Part shown: one piece after another, positions 1 to 6,131 of the stretch
Layout of the letters: every line of letters begins with the position of its first letter
Position numbering within the stretch: position 1 is the stretch's first letter
Assembly: GCA_937875615.1 (NCBI GenBank)
Contig: CALNBU010000569.1
Location: forward strand, 1-6,222
Direction: 5' to 3'
Length of the DNA: 6,222 nt
From: an uncultured Archangium sp.
Lineage (GTDB): Bacteria; Myxococcota; Myxococcia; Myxococcales; Myxococcaceae
Notes under the pieces: generated by a model
Databases searched by the model: none
The model's input: only the letters and a program-made list of their open reading frames with translations
Told to the model about the DNA's origin: nothing
Position numbers and translations under genes: made by a program

Positions 1-113
1 CCCCGTTGGTGCGCAGCGACGAGGGGAACGTCTACAAGCTGATGCTCCTCGAGTACTACGACGCCGCGGGGACGCCGGCGGTGTTGACGCTCCGCTACGC
101 CCCGCTGCCGTGA
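1..113 (+). CDS. HmuY-family protein, C-terminal end only
   Basis: Partial gene; the 5' end lies outside the window. The readable frame starts at base 3 and ends at the TGA at 111-113, giving 36 residues. The end contains YKLMLLEYYDAAGTPAVLTL followed by RYAPLP. The YYD-x-A-G-T-P-A stretch followed by a final beta-strand rich in aromatic and aliphatic residues is typical of the C-terminus of HmuY-like proteins. That family consists of lipid-anchored, surface-exposed haem-binding proteins first known from Bacteroidetes and frequent in myxobacteria. The haem ligands of the family lie further upstream and cannot be checked here. What is seen is a coding tail in frame with good codon bias; the family name is inferred from this short motif. 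Another all-beta secreted protein remains possible. The next gene starts 72 bp downstream on the same strand. Confidence 0.6.
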   Translation, partial: PLVRSDEGNVYKLMLLEYYDAAGTPAVLTLRYAPLP

Positions 114-126
114 AGCGACGCGCGCG

Positions 127-144
127 CGCGACAGGTCTGTCGCG
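127..144. repeat. Perfect 8-bp inverted repeat between HmuY-like gene and barrel gene
   Basis: The sequence CGCGACAG-GT-CTGTCGCG has two perfect 8-bp arms around a 2-bp centre. It starts 13 bp after the upstream stop codon and ends 41 bp before the next ATG. As RNA it could fold into a 6-bp stem with a 6-base loop. No T-run follows (the next bases are GGGTTGAA), so a classical intrinsic terminator is unlikely. A dimeric regulator's operator is the other reading. The dyad itself is seen directly; its function is unknown. Confidence 0.5.
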
Positions 145-173
145 GGGTTGAACCTGCGCGCCGAAGTCGTTTT

Positions 174-180
174 AAGGCGG
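174..180 (+). promoter_or_regulatory. Ribosome binding site for the barrel gene
   Basis: AAGGCGG at 174-180 has its AAGG core 8 bases before the ATG at 186. This supports 186 as the true start and argues against the open frame beginning at TTG 148, whose first codons encode an implausible Cys/Arg-rich stretch. Confidence 0.5.
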
Positions 181-185
181 TGCCG

Positions 186-1689
186 ATGCGCGTGTCCCTG
201 CTGCTCCTGCTGTTGTCGATCCCGGCCTTCGCCCAGCGGGTGGTCATTCTCGAGGTCGACGGCGACGCCCAGGGCCGCCTGCGGGCGCAGATCGTTCTTG
301 GCCGCTTCGTCGAGGGCGGCGCGCAGCGCGGTGTCGTTGGTGGGCCTCAAGGAGTACCGGAGCGCGGCCGCGAAGCGGAAGATGACCGGCGCGTCGGCGA
401 TGACCCCGGTGGGGGTGGCGCGGGCGGCGAAGGGGATCAAGCTCGACGCGGCGGTGGGCGGCGAGGTGGTGAAGGGCCGGTACCACGTCGTCATCTACGA
501 TCGCGCGGGGCAGCTGCTGTGGGAGAAGACCCTGCCGCTGACGCGCGGCCGGCTCAGCGATGACTTCGCAGAGAAGCTGGCCCGCGCCATCGCCGCCGCC
601 GGCGAGCAGGCGGCCGGTACGCCGCAGGAGGCGCTGGTCGAGGCGCCCGAAGAGGAGACATCGGCAGCGGAGGACGTGGGGCTCGACCTCACCCGGACCG
701 ACGCTGCGGGGAACGTGGGGGTGGTGACGGGCCCTGCCGTCGGGGAGGAGCCCGAGCGCGACGCCGATCTCGATGATCCCAACCGCCGGCTGCGGCGCAA
801 GCGGCTGCCGGTGCCACTGTTCCGGTTGTCGGTGGGGCCGGCCACGGTGCGCAGAGACCAATGTCTGCGGCCGGGGGTGAAGACCTGCCGCGAGTACGAG
901 CTGATGCAGAGCAAGCCGGTGGGGATCACCATCAACTTCACGCCCCCGGAGGCGGGGAAGGGCTTCGGCTACCCCGGGCTGGCGCTGAACGCGGAGCTCT
1001 TTCCGCTGGCGCGCCTCGACAGCTTCGTCGCCCAGGGCTTCGGGGTGCTGGTCAACTTTCAGCACGGGTGGTCCGAGACCCGCATCATCGAAGAGAACAC
1101 CCAGGGGGCAGGCGAGGCGCAGGTGGTGACGCTGACCGACCTGGGCTTCACCGGTCAGCTCACCTGGCGCTACCACTTCCAGATGGGGTTCCCGACGGGC
1201 GGGTACCCGCTGGGGAACCCGGAGCAGCCGCTGGGCTGGGTGGGCCTGCGCGGCGGGGTGGGAATCCGCGACTTCGTGGTGCCCATCGAGGCCAACGTGT
1301 CGTTGCCCTCCAGCAACCGGGTGGGGCACGGGCTCATCGGCTTCGACGCGGCGATCCCCATCATCCATCAGGTCCGCGTCGAGCTCGGCGGCAGCGTGTT
1401 CATCAACCCCGGGCCCGGCCGCGAGCAGATCATCGGCTACGGCAACCTCCAGGACAGCACCGGCGGCGTGGTCTCGTCGGGCTTCGGATTGGAGGCGGGC
1501 CTGGCGGGAGAGCTGCTGCACTGGCCCACCGGCGGCCTCGGCTACACCCTGCGTTGGCGGTTCGCGACGTACACCGATCAATACAAGGGGCAGGGGCAGA
1601 AATGGACCGTGTGCGACAACACCCAATGCGGCGGTGTGGGGGAAGAGTCCTTTCACACCCTCACCGGCGGCATCACCGTCAGTTGGTGA
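186..1689 (+). CDS. Secreted outer-membrane beta-barrel protein, interrupted by a frameshift
   Basis: The start is ATG 186. It opens a signal peptide (MRVSLLLLLLSIPAFA, cut before QRVV) followed by VVILEVDGDAQGRLRAQ in the frame of base 186. From about 331 the sensible protein continues in a different frame (VSLVGLKEYRSAAAKRKM and onward) to the TGA at 1687-1689. One gene is therefore split by a +1 or -2 type shift somewhere in about 290-335. The part up to roughly 610 looks like a periplasmic alpha/beta domain with AMTPVGVARAAKGIKLDAAV and a VVIYDRAGQLLWEKTLPL strand. An acidic linker follows to about 800, ending in the basic patch RRLRRKR. The rest is a beta-barrel with alternating Gly/aromatic strands and a C-terminal TVSW, the terminal aromatic typical of outer-membrane proteins. 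Four cysteines (C-x7-C near 864-888, C-x4-C near 1612-1629) may form two loop disulfides. The overall design is common in myxobacteria; the ligand is unknown. It is either a recent pseudogene or a base error; the downstream frame shows no decay. Confidence 0.7.
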
Positions 1690-1697
1690 CTCGTGTG

Positions 1698-1726
1698 TTG
1701 ACACCCTACATGCCAACTCCTAAAGC
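1698..1726 (+). promoter_or_regulatory. Candidate sigma70-type promoter of the lipoprotein gene
   Basis: A perfect TTGACA (1698-1703) is followed after exactly 17 bp by TAAAGC (1721-1726), a poor -10 with 3 of 6 consensus bases. Transcription would start near 1733, leaving about 40 bases of leader before the ATG at 1772. It sits just after the stop of the barrel gene, so the lipoprotein could be transcribed on its own. The good -35 and spacing are seen; activity is inferred. Confidence 0.4.
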
Positions 1727-1771
1727 GCCCCTTCCTTGAGGCCGTTCTCTCTTCAACGAGGCATTTTCCCC

Positions 1772-3274
1772 ATGCGTTCTCGCAGCCTGAGCGTCGTCGT
1801 CACCGCGCTGGCGTTGGTCTTCACCGCTTGCCCGGTCACCCCCACTCCTGAAGATGCCGGCCCTGGCTTCGATGCAGGCAACCCACCTGCGAAGGCCGCG
1901 TGCTCCGGGGGCTGCGCCGAGGGGCAGATCTGTGATGCCGAGCTCCGCACCTGCGTCAGCGCCTGCACCAACCCCACGTGCGGAAACAACAGCCAGTGCC
2001 GCGAGACCTCTCCCGGCGTGCACGAGTGCGTGGAGAACCGCTTCGAGTGCGGCGGAAATCTCTGTGAGCCCGGCGAGACCACGTGCCGCGCGGGCGCGTG
2101 CGCCTGTCAGGTCAGCCTCACCGGCGGCTCCGATACCTGCCAGATCAACGGCGAGTGGTGCCGCAACGGCGCCTGCGAGAGCCCCGTGCAGCTCGAGCAG
2201 TGCGTGGTGGGCAGCACCACCGCGCGGTGTCCCACCGGCTGGACCTGCAACGACCAGCTCTTCGGCGGCGGCACCGGCGTGTGTCTGCGCACCTGCACCA
2301 ACGAGAACCAGTGCAACCGTGGCGAGGTGTGCTCGAGCATCGGCTGCCTCCCGGCGCGGTTGTTCGGCGCCGACTACGCGTGCGATCAGCACGTGGCCGA
2401 TGGCGATGGCGGCCTGGTGCTGGCGGAGCTGGCCGATGGCGGCGTGGGCGGGCCCATCCGCCGCATCGTGGCGGCCGGCAACACCTGCCTCGTGAAGAGC
2501 TTCTCGAACGGCGCCGCCGTCGTCACCGACGCGCCCGGTCAGGGCACCGGCAACTGCGGCTACTCATTCTTCCGCCTGTGGGCGCGCGGCAACTACGCCT
2601 ACGAGATCTGCCTGCCCCCGGGCACCGCGAACCTCAACGAGCGCTGCGCGCTCGACACCTCGCTGGGCACCGTGGCCACGCAGTGCAACACCGGCCTCAC
2701 CTGCGTTCCTACGCATCAGGGGAACGAGGGCCTGTGCCGCAAGACCTGCAACGCGCAGCCTCCGGCGTTTGGTTATGCGCAGACCCCGGCGTGCAACGCC
2801 GACGAGGCCTGCGTCAATTACCACCGCTACCAGGATCCGAACTCCAACTCGGTGCTCGGTGCGTGCATGAAGCGCTGCAACGTGTTCAGCGCCGACGCGG
2901 GCACCTGCGCAGACGAGGGCACGACGCCGGCCAGCTGTGTTCCCACGCAGGCCACCGGCGAGCTGACCCTGACGCTGGACGGCGAGGGTGTCTGCATTCC
3001 TCAGCACGCCACCACCGCGACGCTCGGTCAGCCGTGCGACGAGGTCGACCCCTTCCGTGGCGCGACCTGCGCGTCGGGCCAGATGTGCACCTCGGCGGGC
3101 GATGGCAACGCGGAGGCCCGATGCACCGCGGTCTGCGACCTGACCTGCAGCCCCACCGACGGCGGCACGGCGCCGGCCAGCTGCGCGACGCGTCCCAACG
3201 CGACCTGCGCTGGTGGCAAGACCTGCACGCGGGTCACCAGCAGCACCGGCGCCTTCGTCGGCTTCTGCCTCTGA
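1772..3274 (+). CDS. Cysteine-rich secreted lipoprotein
   Basis: 500 residues starting at ATG 1772, with GAGG at 1758-1761 as a possible ribosome site. The frame extends up to TTG 1736, but the basic-then-hydrophobic signal sequence begins cleanly at MRSRSLSVVV. A lipobox (LVFTAC) places the lipidated cysteine at residue 20; residue +2 is Pro, not Asp. A disordered linker with EDAG and FDAG follows to about residue 43. The remainder holds 50 more cysteines, an even number, as expected for an exported disulfide-rich protein. A C-x3-C motif recurs five times (61-65, 171-175, 322-326, 365-369, 451-455), each beginning a small cysteine module. Residues 208-227 form a Gly/Asp-rich segment, and 205-300 are cysteine-poorer and may be a separate domain. 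The chain ends in FCL. No enzyme motif was seen; the EGF/Dickkopf-like spacing suggests a structural or binding role on the cell surface. The exact family is not recognised. It is transcribed alone and ends in a strong terminator. Confidence 0.85.
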   Translation: MRSRSLSVVVTALALVFTACPVTPTPEDAGPGFDAGNPPAKAACSGGCAEGQICDAELRTCVSACTNPTCGNNSQCRETSPGVHECVENRFECGGNLCEPGETTCRAGACACQVSLTGGSDTCQINGEWCRNGACESPVQLEQCVVGSTTARCPTGWTCNDQLFGGGTGVCLRTCTNENQCNRGEVCSSIGCLPARLFGADYACDQHVADGDGGLVLAELADGGVGGPIRRIVAAGNTCLVKSFSNGAAVVTDAPGQGTGNCGYSFFRLWARGNYAYEICLPPGTANLNERCALDTSLGTVATQCNTGLTCVPTHQGNEGLCRKTCNAQPPAFGYAQTPACNADEACVNYHRYQDPNSNSVLGACMKRCNVFSADAGTCADEGTTPASCVPTQATGELTLTLDGEGVCIPQHATTATLGQPCDEVDPFRGATCASGQMCTSAGDGNAEARCTAVCDLTCSPTDGGTAPASCATRPNATCAGGKTCTRVTSSTGAFVGFCL

Positions 3275-3288
3275 AGGACCGCCTGGTG

Positions 3289-3329
3289 AGCCGCACGTGC
3301 CTTCAAGGGCGCGTGCGGCTTTTCCTTTT
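3289..3329 (+). terminator. Intrinsic terminator of the lipoprotein gene
   Basis: AGCCGCACG (3289-3297) pairs perfectly with CGTGCGGCT (3312-3320). The stem continues inward through a T-G wobble and three G-C pairs to a loop around TCAA (3303-3306). A TTTTCCTTTT tail follows (3320-3329). It starts 15 bp after the lipoprotein stop codon. The minus-strand response-regulator gene converges on it, but in that direction no T-run follows the hairpin, so it should act mainly on plus-strand transcripts. Confidence 0.85.
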
Positions 3330-3353
3330 GTGGGGGGTCGGCGAGGGCTGCGG

Positions 3354-4064
3354 TCAGACCTGGATGATGCCCTTGCGGAGGCCCTCGGTGACGGCCTCGA
3401 CGCGGTTGGTGACCTCGAGCTTGCGGTAGATGTGTTCGAGGTGGGTGCGGATGGTGGCCTTCGACAGGCCGAGCAGCTGCGCCGCCTCGTTGTTGGAGAC
3501 GCCCTTGGCGATGAGCTGGAGGATCTCCGACTCGCGCGCAGAGAGCTTCTTTCCTTCCGGCTCCTCCTGCAGCACCGGCGCGGTGGCGGGGACGGTCTCC
3601 GGGACGCGGAAGTGTTTCAGCAGGCGTCGCGCCAGGCTGGGCTGAATGACGGTGCCCCCGGCGCAGACCTCCTTGATGGCCTCGATCATGCGGTCGGCGG
3701 TGGTGCCCTTCAGCAGGTAGCCCGACGCGCCGGCCTGGACGGCCTCCAGCACTTTGTCTTCCTCATCGAAGATGGTGAAGATCAGGATCTCGATCTGGGG
3801 GAACTCGGCCTTCACCGCGCGGGTGACGTCGATGCCGCTCATGCGCGGCAGCCCGAGATCGAGCAGCAGCACGTCGGGCTTCAGCCTGCGGACCTCCTCC
3901 AGCGCGGTCTCGCCGGAGAGCGCGGTGCCGATGATCGACAGCTCGGTGCTGGCCTCCAGCAGCTTGAGCTGGTTCTTGAGGATCTTGGTCTGGTCCTCCA
4001 CCACGAAGACGCGGATGGGTGCGGCGGGGACAGGCGGGGCAGGGCTCGGGGTCTCGTCGCTCAT
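3354..4064 (-). CDS. NarL/FixJ-family response regulator
   Basis: 236 residues: a receiver domain followed by a LuxR-type DNA-binding domain. It acts in the cytoplasm as a phosphorylation-controlled transcription factor. Receiver hallmarks are the acidic pair E23-D24, phospho-acceptor D69 in the VLLLDLGLPRMSG stretch, T97, and K119 in YLLKG. The winged-helix-free HTH region (about 174-225) contains LSARESEILQLIAKGVSNNE and then LGLSKATIRTHLEHIYRKLE, the family signature. A Pro/Ala-rich tail of about 16 residues precedes the receiver, and a 35-residue linker joins the domains. The start ATG at 4064 lies 2 bp after the kinase stop codon with only a weak ribosome site, so translation is probably coupled to the kinase gene. 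No receiver residue is missing. Target genes cannot be told from the window; the divergent ThiF-like gene and the operon itself are the nearest candidates. Confidence 0.93.
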   Translation of the reverse strand: MSDETPSPAPPVPAAPIRVFVVEDQTKILKNQLKLLEASTELSIIGTALSGETALEEVRRLKPDVLLLDLGLPRMSGIDVTRAVKAEFPQIEILIFTIFDEEDKVLEAVQAGASGYLLKGTTADRMIEAIKEVCAGGTVIQPSLARRLLKHFRVPETVPATAPVLQEEPEGKKLSARESEILQLIAKGVSNNEAAQLLGLSKATIRTHLEHIYRKLEVTNRVEAVTEGLRKGIIQV

Positions 4065-4066
4065 GG

Positions 4067-5317
4067 TCAGCTCACGGGGGCAGAGAAGGTGATGTGTACG
4101 CCAGCGCCGGGGCTGGCCTCGATGGTGACCTCGCCGCCCAGCTTGTTGGCGCGCTCCCGGAGGTTGATGAGGCCATAGTGACCGGGGTGCGGCGTGGAGG
4201 GGTCGAAGCCCTTGCCGTCGTCTTTCACCGAGAGGTGCACCGTGTCGCTCGCGAAGTGGAGCTTCACCTCGATGTGCCGCGCCTGCGCGTGCTTGGCGGC
4301 GTTCGACAGCAGCTCCTGCAGCACCCGGAACAGCGCCAACGCGGTCTCTGGCTGGAGCCGGTTCAGCAGGGTGCCCGAGTGGGAGAAGTGCACGGGGAGC
4401 TGGGTCCGGTCGCCGAAGGTCTTCACGTAGTCCTCGACGCCGTGCGCGAGGTCGAAGTCTTCGCGCATCATCTGCAGGCTGCGCCGCAGCTCCTCGATGG
4501 CCTCCTCGGCCGACTGGCGCAGCTCGACCATCTCGGCGCGGACCTGATCCTCGCGCGTCAACCGGGTGACGTACTCGGACTGGATGATGAGCGAGCTGAG
4601 GCTGGCCCCCAGGCCGTCGTGGATCTCCCTGGCGAGCCGGTTGCGCTCTTCGATGACGGCCAGCTCCTTGAGATCTCCCTGGAGCGAGACCACCTCGCGG
4701 TGCGAGCTGACCTCCCGCTCGTTGAGGTACACCAGCACGTAGATGACGATGAAGTTGAGCGCGAGGTACCAGATCAGCGTCAGCACCTCGACGGCGGTGG
4801 GGCTGCGATCCAGGAGCTGATCAAGGCGAGCGGTGATGGGCAGCGCCAGCAAGGGAGGGAGGATGGCCAGCGGTCGCGGGAAGAGGAGCGCGAAGAGCAT
4901 GGTGAAGAGCAGCTGCGTCGCCAACAGCGGGTTGGCGAGGCCGCCGCCGAAGTGTGGCTTCACCACGATCACCACCATCACCGCGAGGTCGAAGCAGAGC
5001 GTGATGTAGGTGACGAGCCTGCCGGCGCGGGGGTGGGCCAGCACCAGGTAGTTCGCCACCGTGTAGGTGAGCATCACGCCCCACGCGGTGAAGGCCAGGG
5101 GCCCGAAGCCGAAGTACGCGCGCCACACGGGCAGCCCGAGGATGGCCAGCCCCAGCCCGAGGAACATCAGGCGGGCGTAGAAGAGGGCGCGGGCGCGCGC
5201 GACGAAGCGGTCGTGGGTCCAGGAGTTCGACGCCTCCTCGGCGGAGACCTGCTGGGTGAGGCCACGTTTTTCGAGCACCGCCTGCACGCGGGCCCGGCGG
5301 TTGTCTTCGCGCTGCAC
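4067..5317 (-). CDS. DesK-type multi-pass sensor histidine kinase
   Basis: 416 residues. It is a membrane sensor that should autophosphorylate and pass phosphate to the regulator encoded 2 bp downstream. A soluble N-terminal segment of about 40 residues precedes five or six membrane helices (about 45-64, 72-94, 101-119, 130-163, 177-198), with no large periplasmic domain. A helical linker leads to the HisKA_3-type dimerisation motif ERNRLAREIHDGLGASLSSL, with phospho-acceptor H233. The ATPase domain has the N-box QELLSNAAKHAQA (N339), the G1 box DDGKGFDPS (366-374) and a second glycine box at 379-395. All catalytic elements are present. This architecture resembles DesK-like kinases that sense membrane state or intramembrane cues; that similarity is an inference. 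The start is GTG 5317, since an in-frame TAG lies five codons upstream. No convincing ribosome site is visible; V11 and V14 are alternative GTG starts. Confidence 0.92.
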   Translation of the reverse strand: MQREDNRRARVQAVLEKRGLTQQVSAEEASNSWTHDRFVARARALFYARLMFLGLGLAILGLPVWRAYFGFGPLAFTAWGVMLTYTVANYLVLAHPRAGRLVTYITLCFDLAVMVVIVVKPHFGGGLANPLLATQLLFTMLFALLFPRPLAILPPLLALPITARLDQLLDRSPTAVEVLTLIWYLALNFIVIYVLVYLNEREVSSHREVVSLQGDLKELAVIEERNRLAREIHDGLGASLSSLIIQSEYVTRLTREDQVRAEMVELRQSAEEAIEELRRSLQMMREDFDLAHGVEDYVKTFGDRTQLPVHFSHSGTLLNRLQPETALALFRVLQELLSNAAKHAQARHIEVKLHFASDTVHLSVKDDGKGFDPSTPHPGHYGLINLRERANKLGGEVTIEASPGAGVHITFSAPVS

Positions 5318-5408
5318 GGTGGGCAGACCCTAGCCAAAAGCGCAGCGACGCGGCGAAACACCCGCGCGCAGCCGGGTTGCGGGCGCGGCGGCGAGTCGGC
5401 ATGAAGCG
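5318..5408. other. Divergent intergenic region
   Basis: About 91 bp separate the minus-strand kinase gene from the plus-strand ThiF-like gene, so promoters for both should lie here or inside the gene starts. I see no good -35/-10 pair on either strand. On the minus strand GGCTAGGGT next to the kinase start is a poor -10 candidate. A GC-rich imperfect dyad lies around 5361-5388. No regulator site can be assigned. Confidence 0.35.
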
Positions 5409-5411
5409 GTG

Positions 5412-6131
5412 ATGTACGGTGTGCCCCGGTCTGCGCTGGTGGTGGGCGTCGGCGGCCTGGGCTGCCCGGCGGCCCTCAGCCTGGCCGCGGCGGGGGTGCG
5501 GCGCCTGACGTTGATCGACCCCGACGTGGTGGAGCTCTCCAACCTCCACCGTCAGCCGCTGCACCTCGACGGAGATCTCGGGCGCCGCAAGGTGGACTCG
5601 GCCGCGGAGAAGCTCCGCGCGGCGTTCCCTGAGCTGGCGCTGGAGCTCCGGCCGGAGCGCCTCACCGCCGCCAACGCCGAGGCGCTGTTCGCCGCCCACG
5701 AGGTGGCCATGGACTGCACCGACGGCGTCGACACCAAGTTCCTCCTCTCGGACGCCGCGGTGCTCACCGGCGTGCCGCTGGTCTACGCGGGCGTGCTGCG
5801 CTTCGAGGGGCTGGTGATGCGGGTGCAGCCCGGCGGGCCGTGTCTGCGGTGCCTCTTCGAGACCGCGCCCGCCGACGCCCCCACCTGCGCGCAGGCGGGC
5901 GTGCTGGGCTCGATGGCCGGCCTGGTGGGCGGGCTGCAGGCGCAGGTGGCGCTGCGCCCGAACGCGGCGGTCGGTCTGGCGCAGCTCCACGTGCTCGACG
6001 GCCGCGCGCTCTCCTTTCGCTCCATCAACGTGCGGCGCCGCGCGGACTGTCCGGCGTGCGGTGCGGGTGGGAAGCCGGTATTGAGCGACGAGCCATGCGC
6101 ATCGACATCACCCGGGAGGTGTGCCCCATGA
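5412..6131 (+). CDS. ThiF/MoeB/HesA-family adenylyltransferase, short N-terminus
   Basis: 239 residues from ATG 5412; GTG 5409 is one codon upstream. Family members (E1-like enzymes) use ATP to adenylate the C-terminus of a ubiquitin-like sulfur carrier such as ThiS or MoaD, preparing it for sulfur transfer. Seen here: nucleotide loop GVGGLG (12-17); D36; the SNLHRQ motif with N44, R47 and Q48; K60; D104 in CTDGVDTKF; two CxxC zinc pairs (C144/C147 and C213/C216); and C159 in PTCAQAGVLG, a candidate thiol. Odd points: the chain starts directly at the Rossmann fold and lacks the roughly 30-residue N-terminal part with the RYxRQ motif of MoeB and ThiF, and no such motif is encoded in frame back to the TAG at 5331. 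The usual DNxxTR reads DGVDTK. The gene overlaps the next by 37 bp, implying an operon with a TusA-like sulfur carrier. The partner protein and end product are unknown. Confidence 0.88.
   Translation: MYGVPRSALVVGVGGLGCPAALSLAAAGVRRLTLIDPDVVELSNLHRQPLHLDGDLGRRKVDSAAEKLRAAFPELALELRPERLTAANAEALFAAHEVAMDCTDGVDTKFLLSDAAVLTGVPLVYAGVLRFEGLVMRVQPGGPCLRCLFETAPADAPTCAQAGVLGSMAGLVGGLQAQVALRPNAAVGLAQLHVLDGRALSFRSINVRRRADCPACGAGGKPVLSDEPCASTSPGRCAP

Noticed and set aside
148..176. TTGAAC, 17 bp, TTTAAG as a promoter for the barrel gene
   Set aside because: Each hexamer matches 4 of 6 bases, but transcription would start almost at the ATG and exclude the visible ribosome site. Kept only as a weak possibility.
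148..330. Start of the barrel gene at TTG 148 in the downstream frame
   Set aside because: The first 60 residues would be an improbable Cys/Arg/Ser-rich stretch, while the other frame encodes a clean signal peptide with a ribosome site.
244..1716. Long minus-strand open frame (490 residues) opposite the barrel gene
   Set aside because: It is rich in His, Arg, Ala and Pro with no domain or signal, as expected for the complement of a GC-rich gene. The plus strand has a signal peptide, barrel strands and a C-terminal Trp.
2083..3429. 448-residue plus-strand open frame within the lipoprotein gene
   Set aside because: It is an Arg-rich shadow with no domain features. The overlapping frame has a lipobox and regular cysteine modules.
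4019..5404. 461-residue plus-strand open frame with a His-rich run near 4960-4985
   Set aside because: It is the complement of the histidine kinase; the His run is the antisense of its Val/Ile-rich membrane helix. The minus strand has all kinase motifs.
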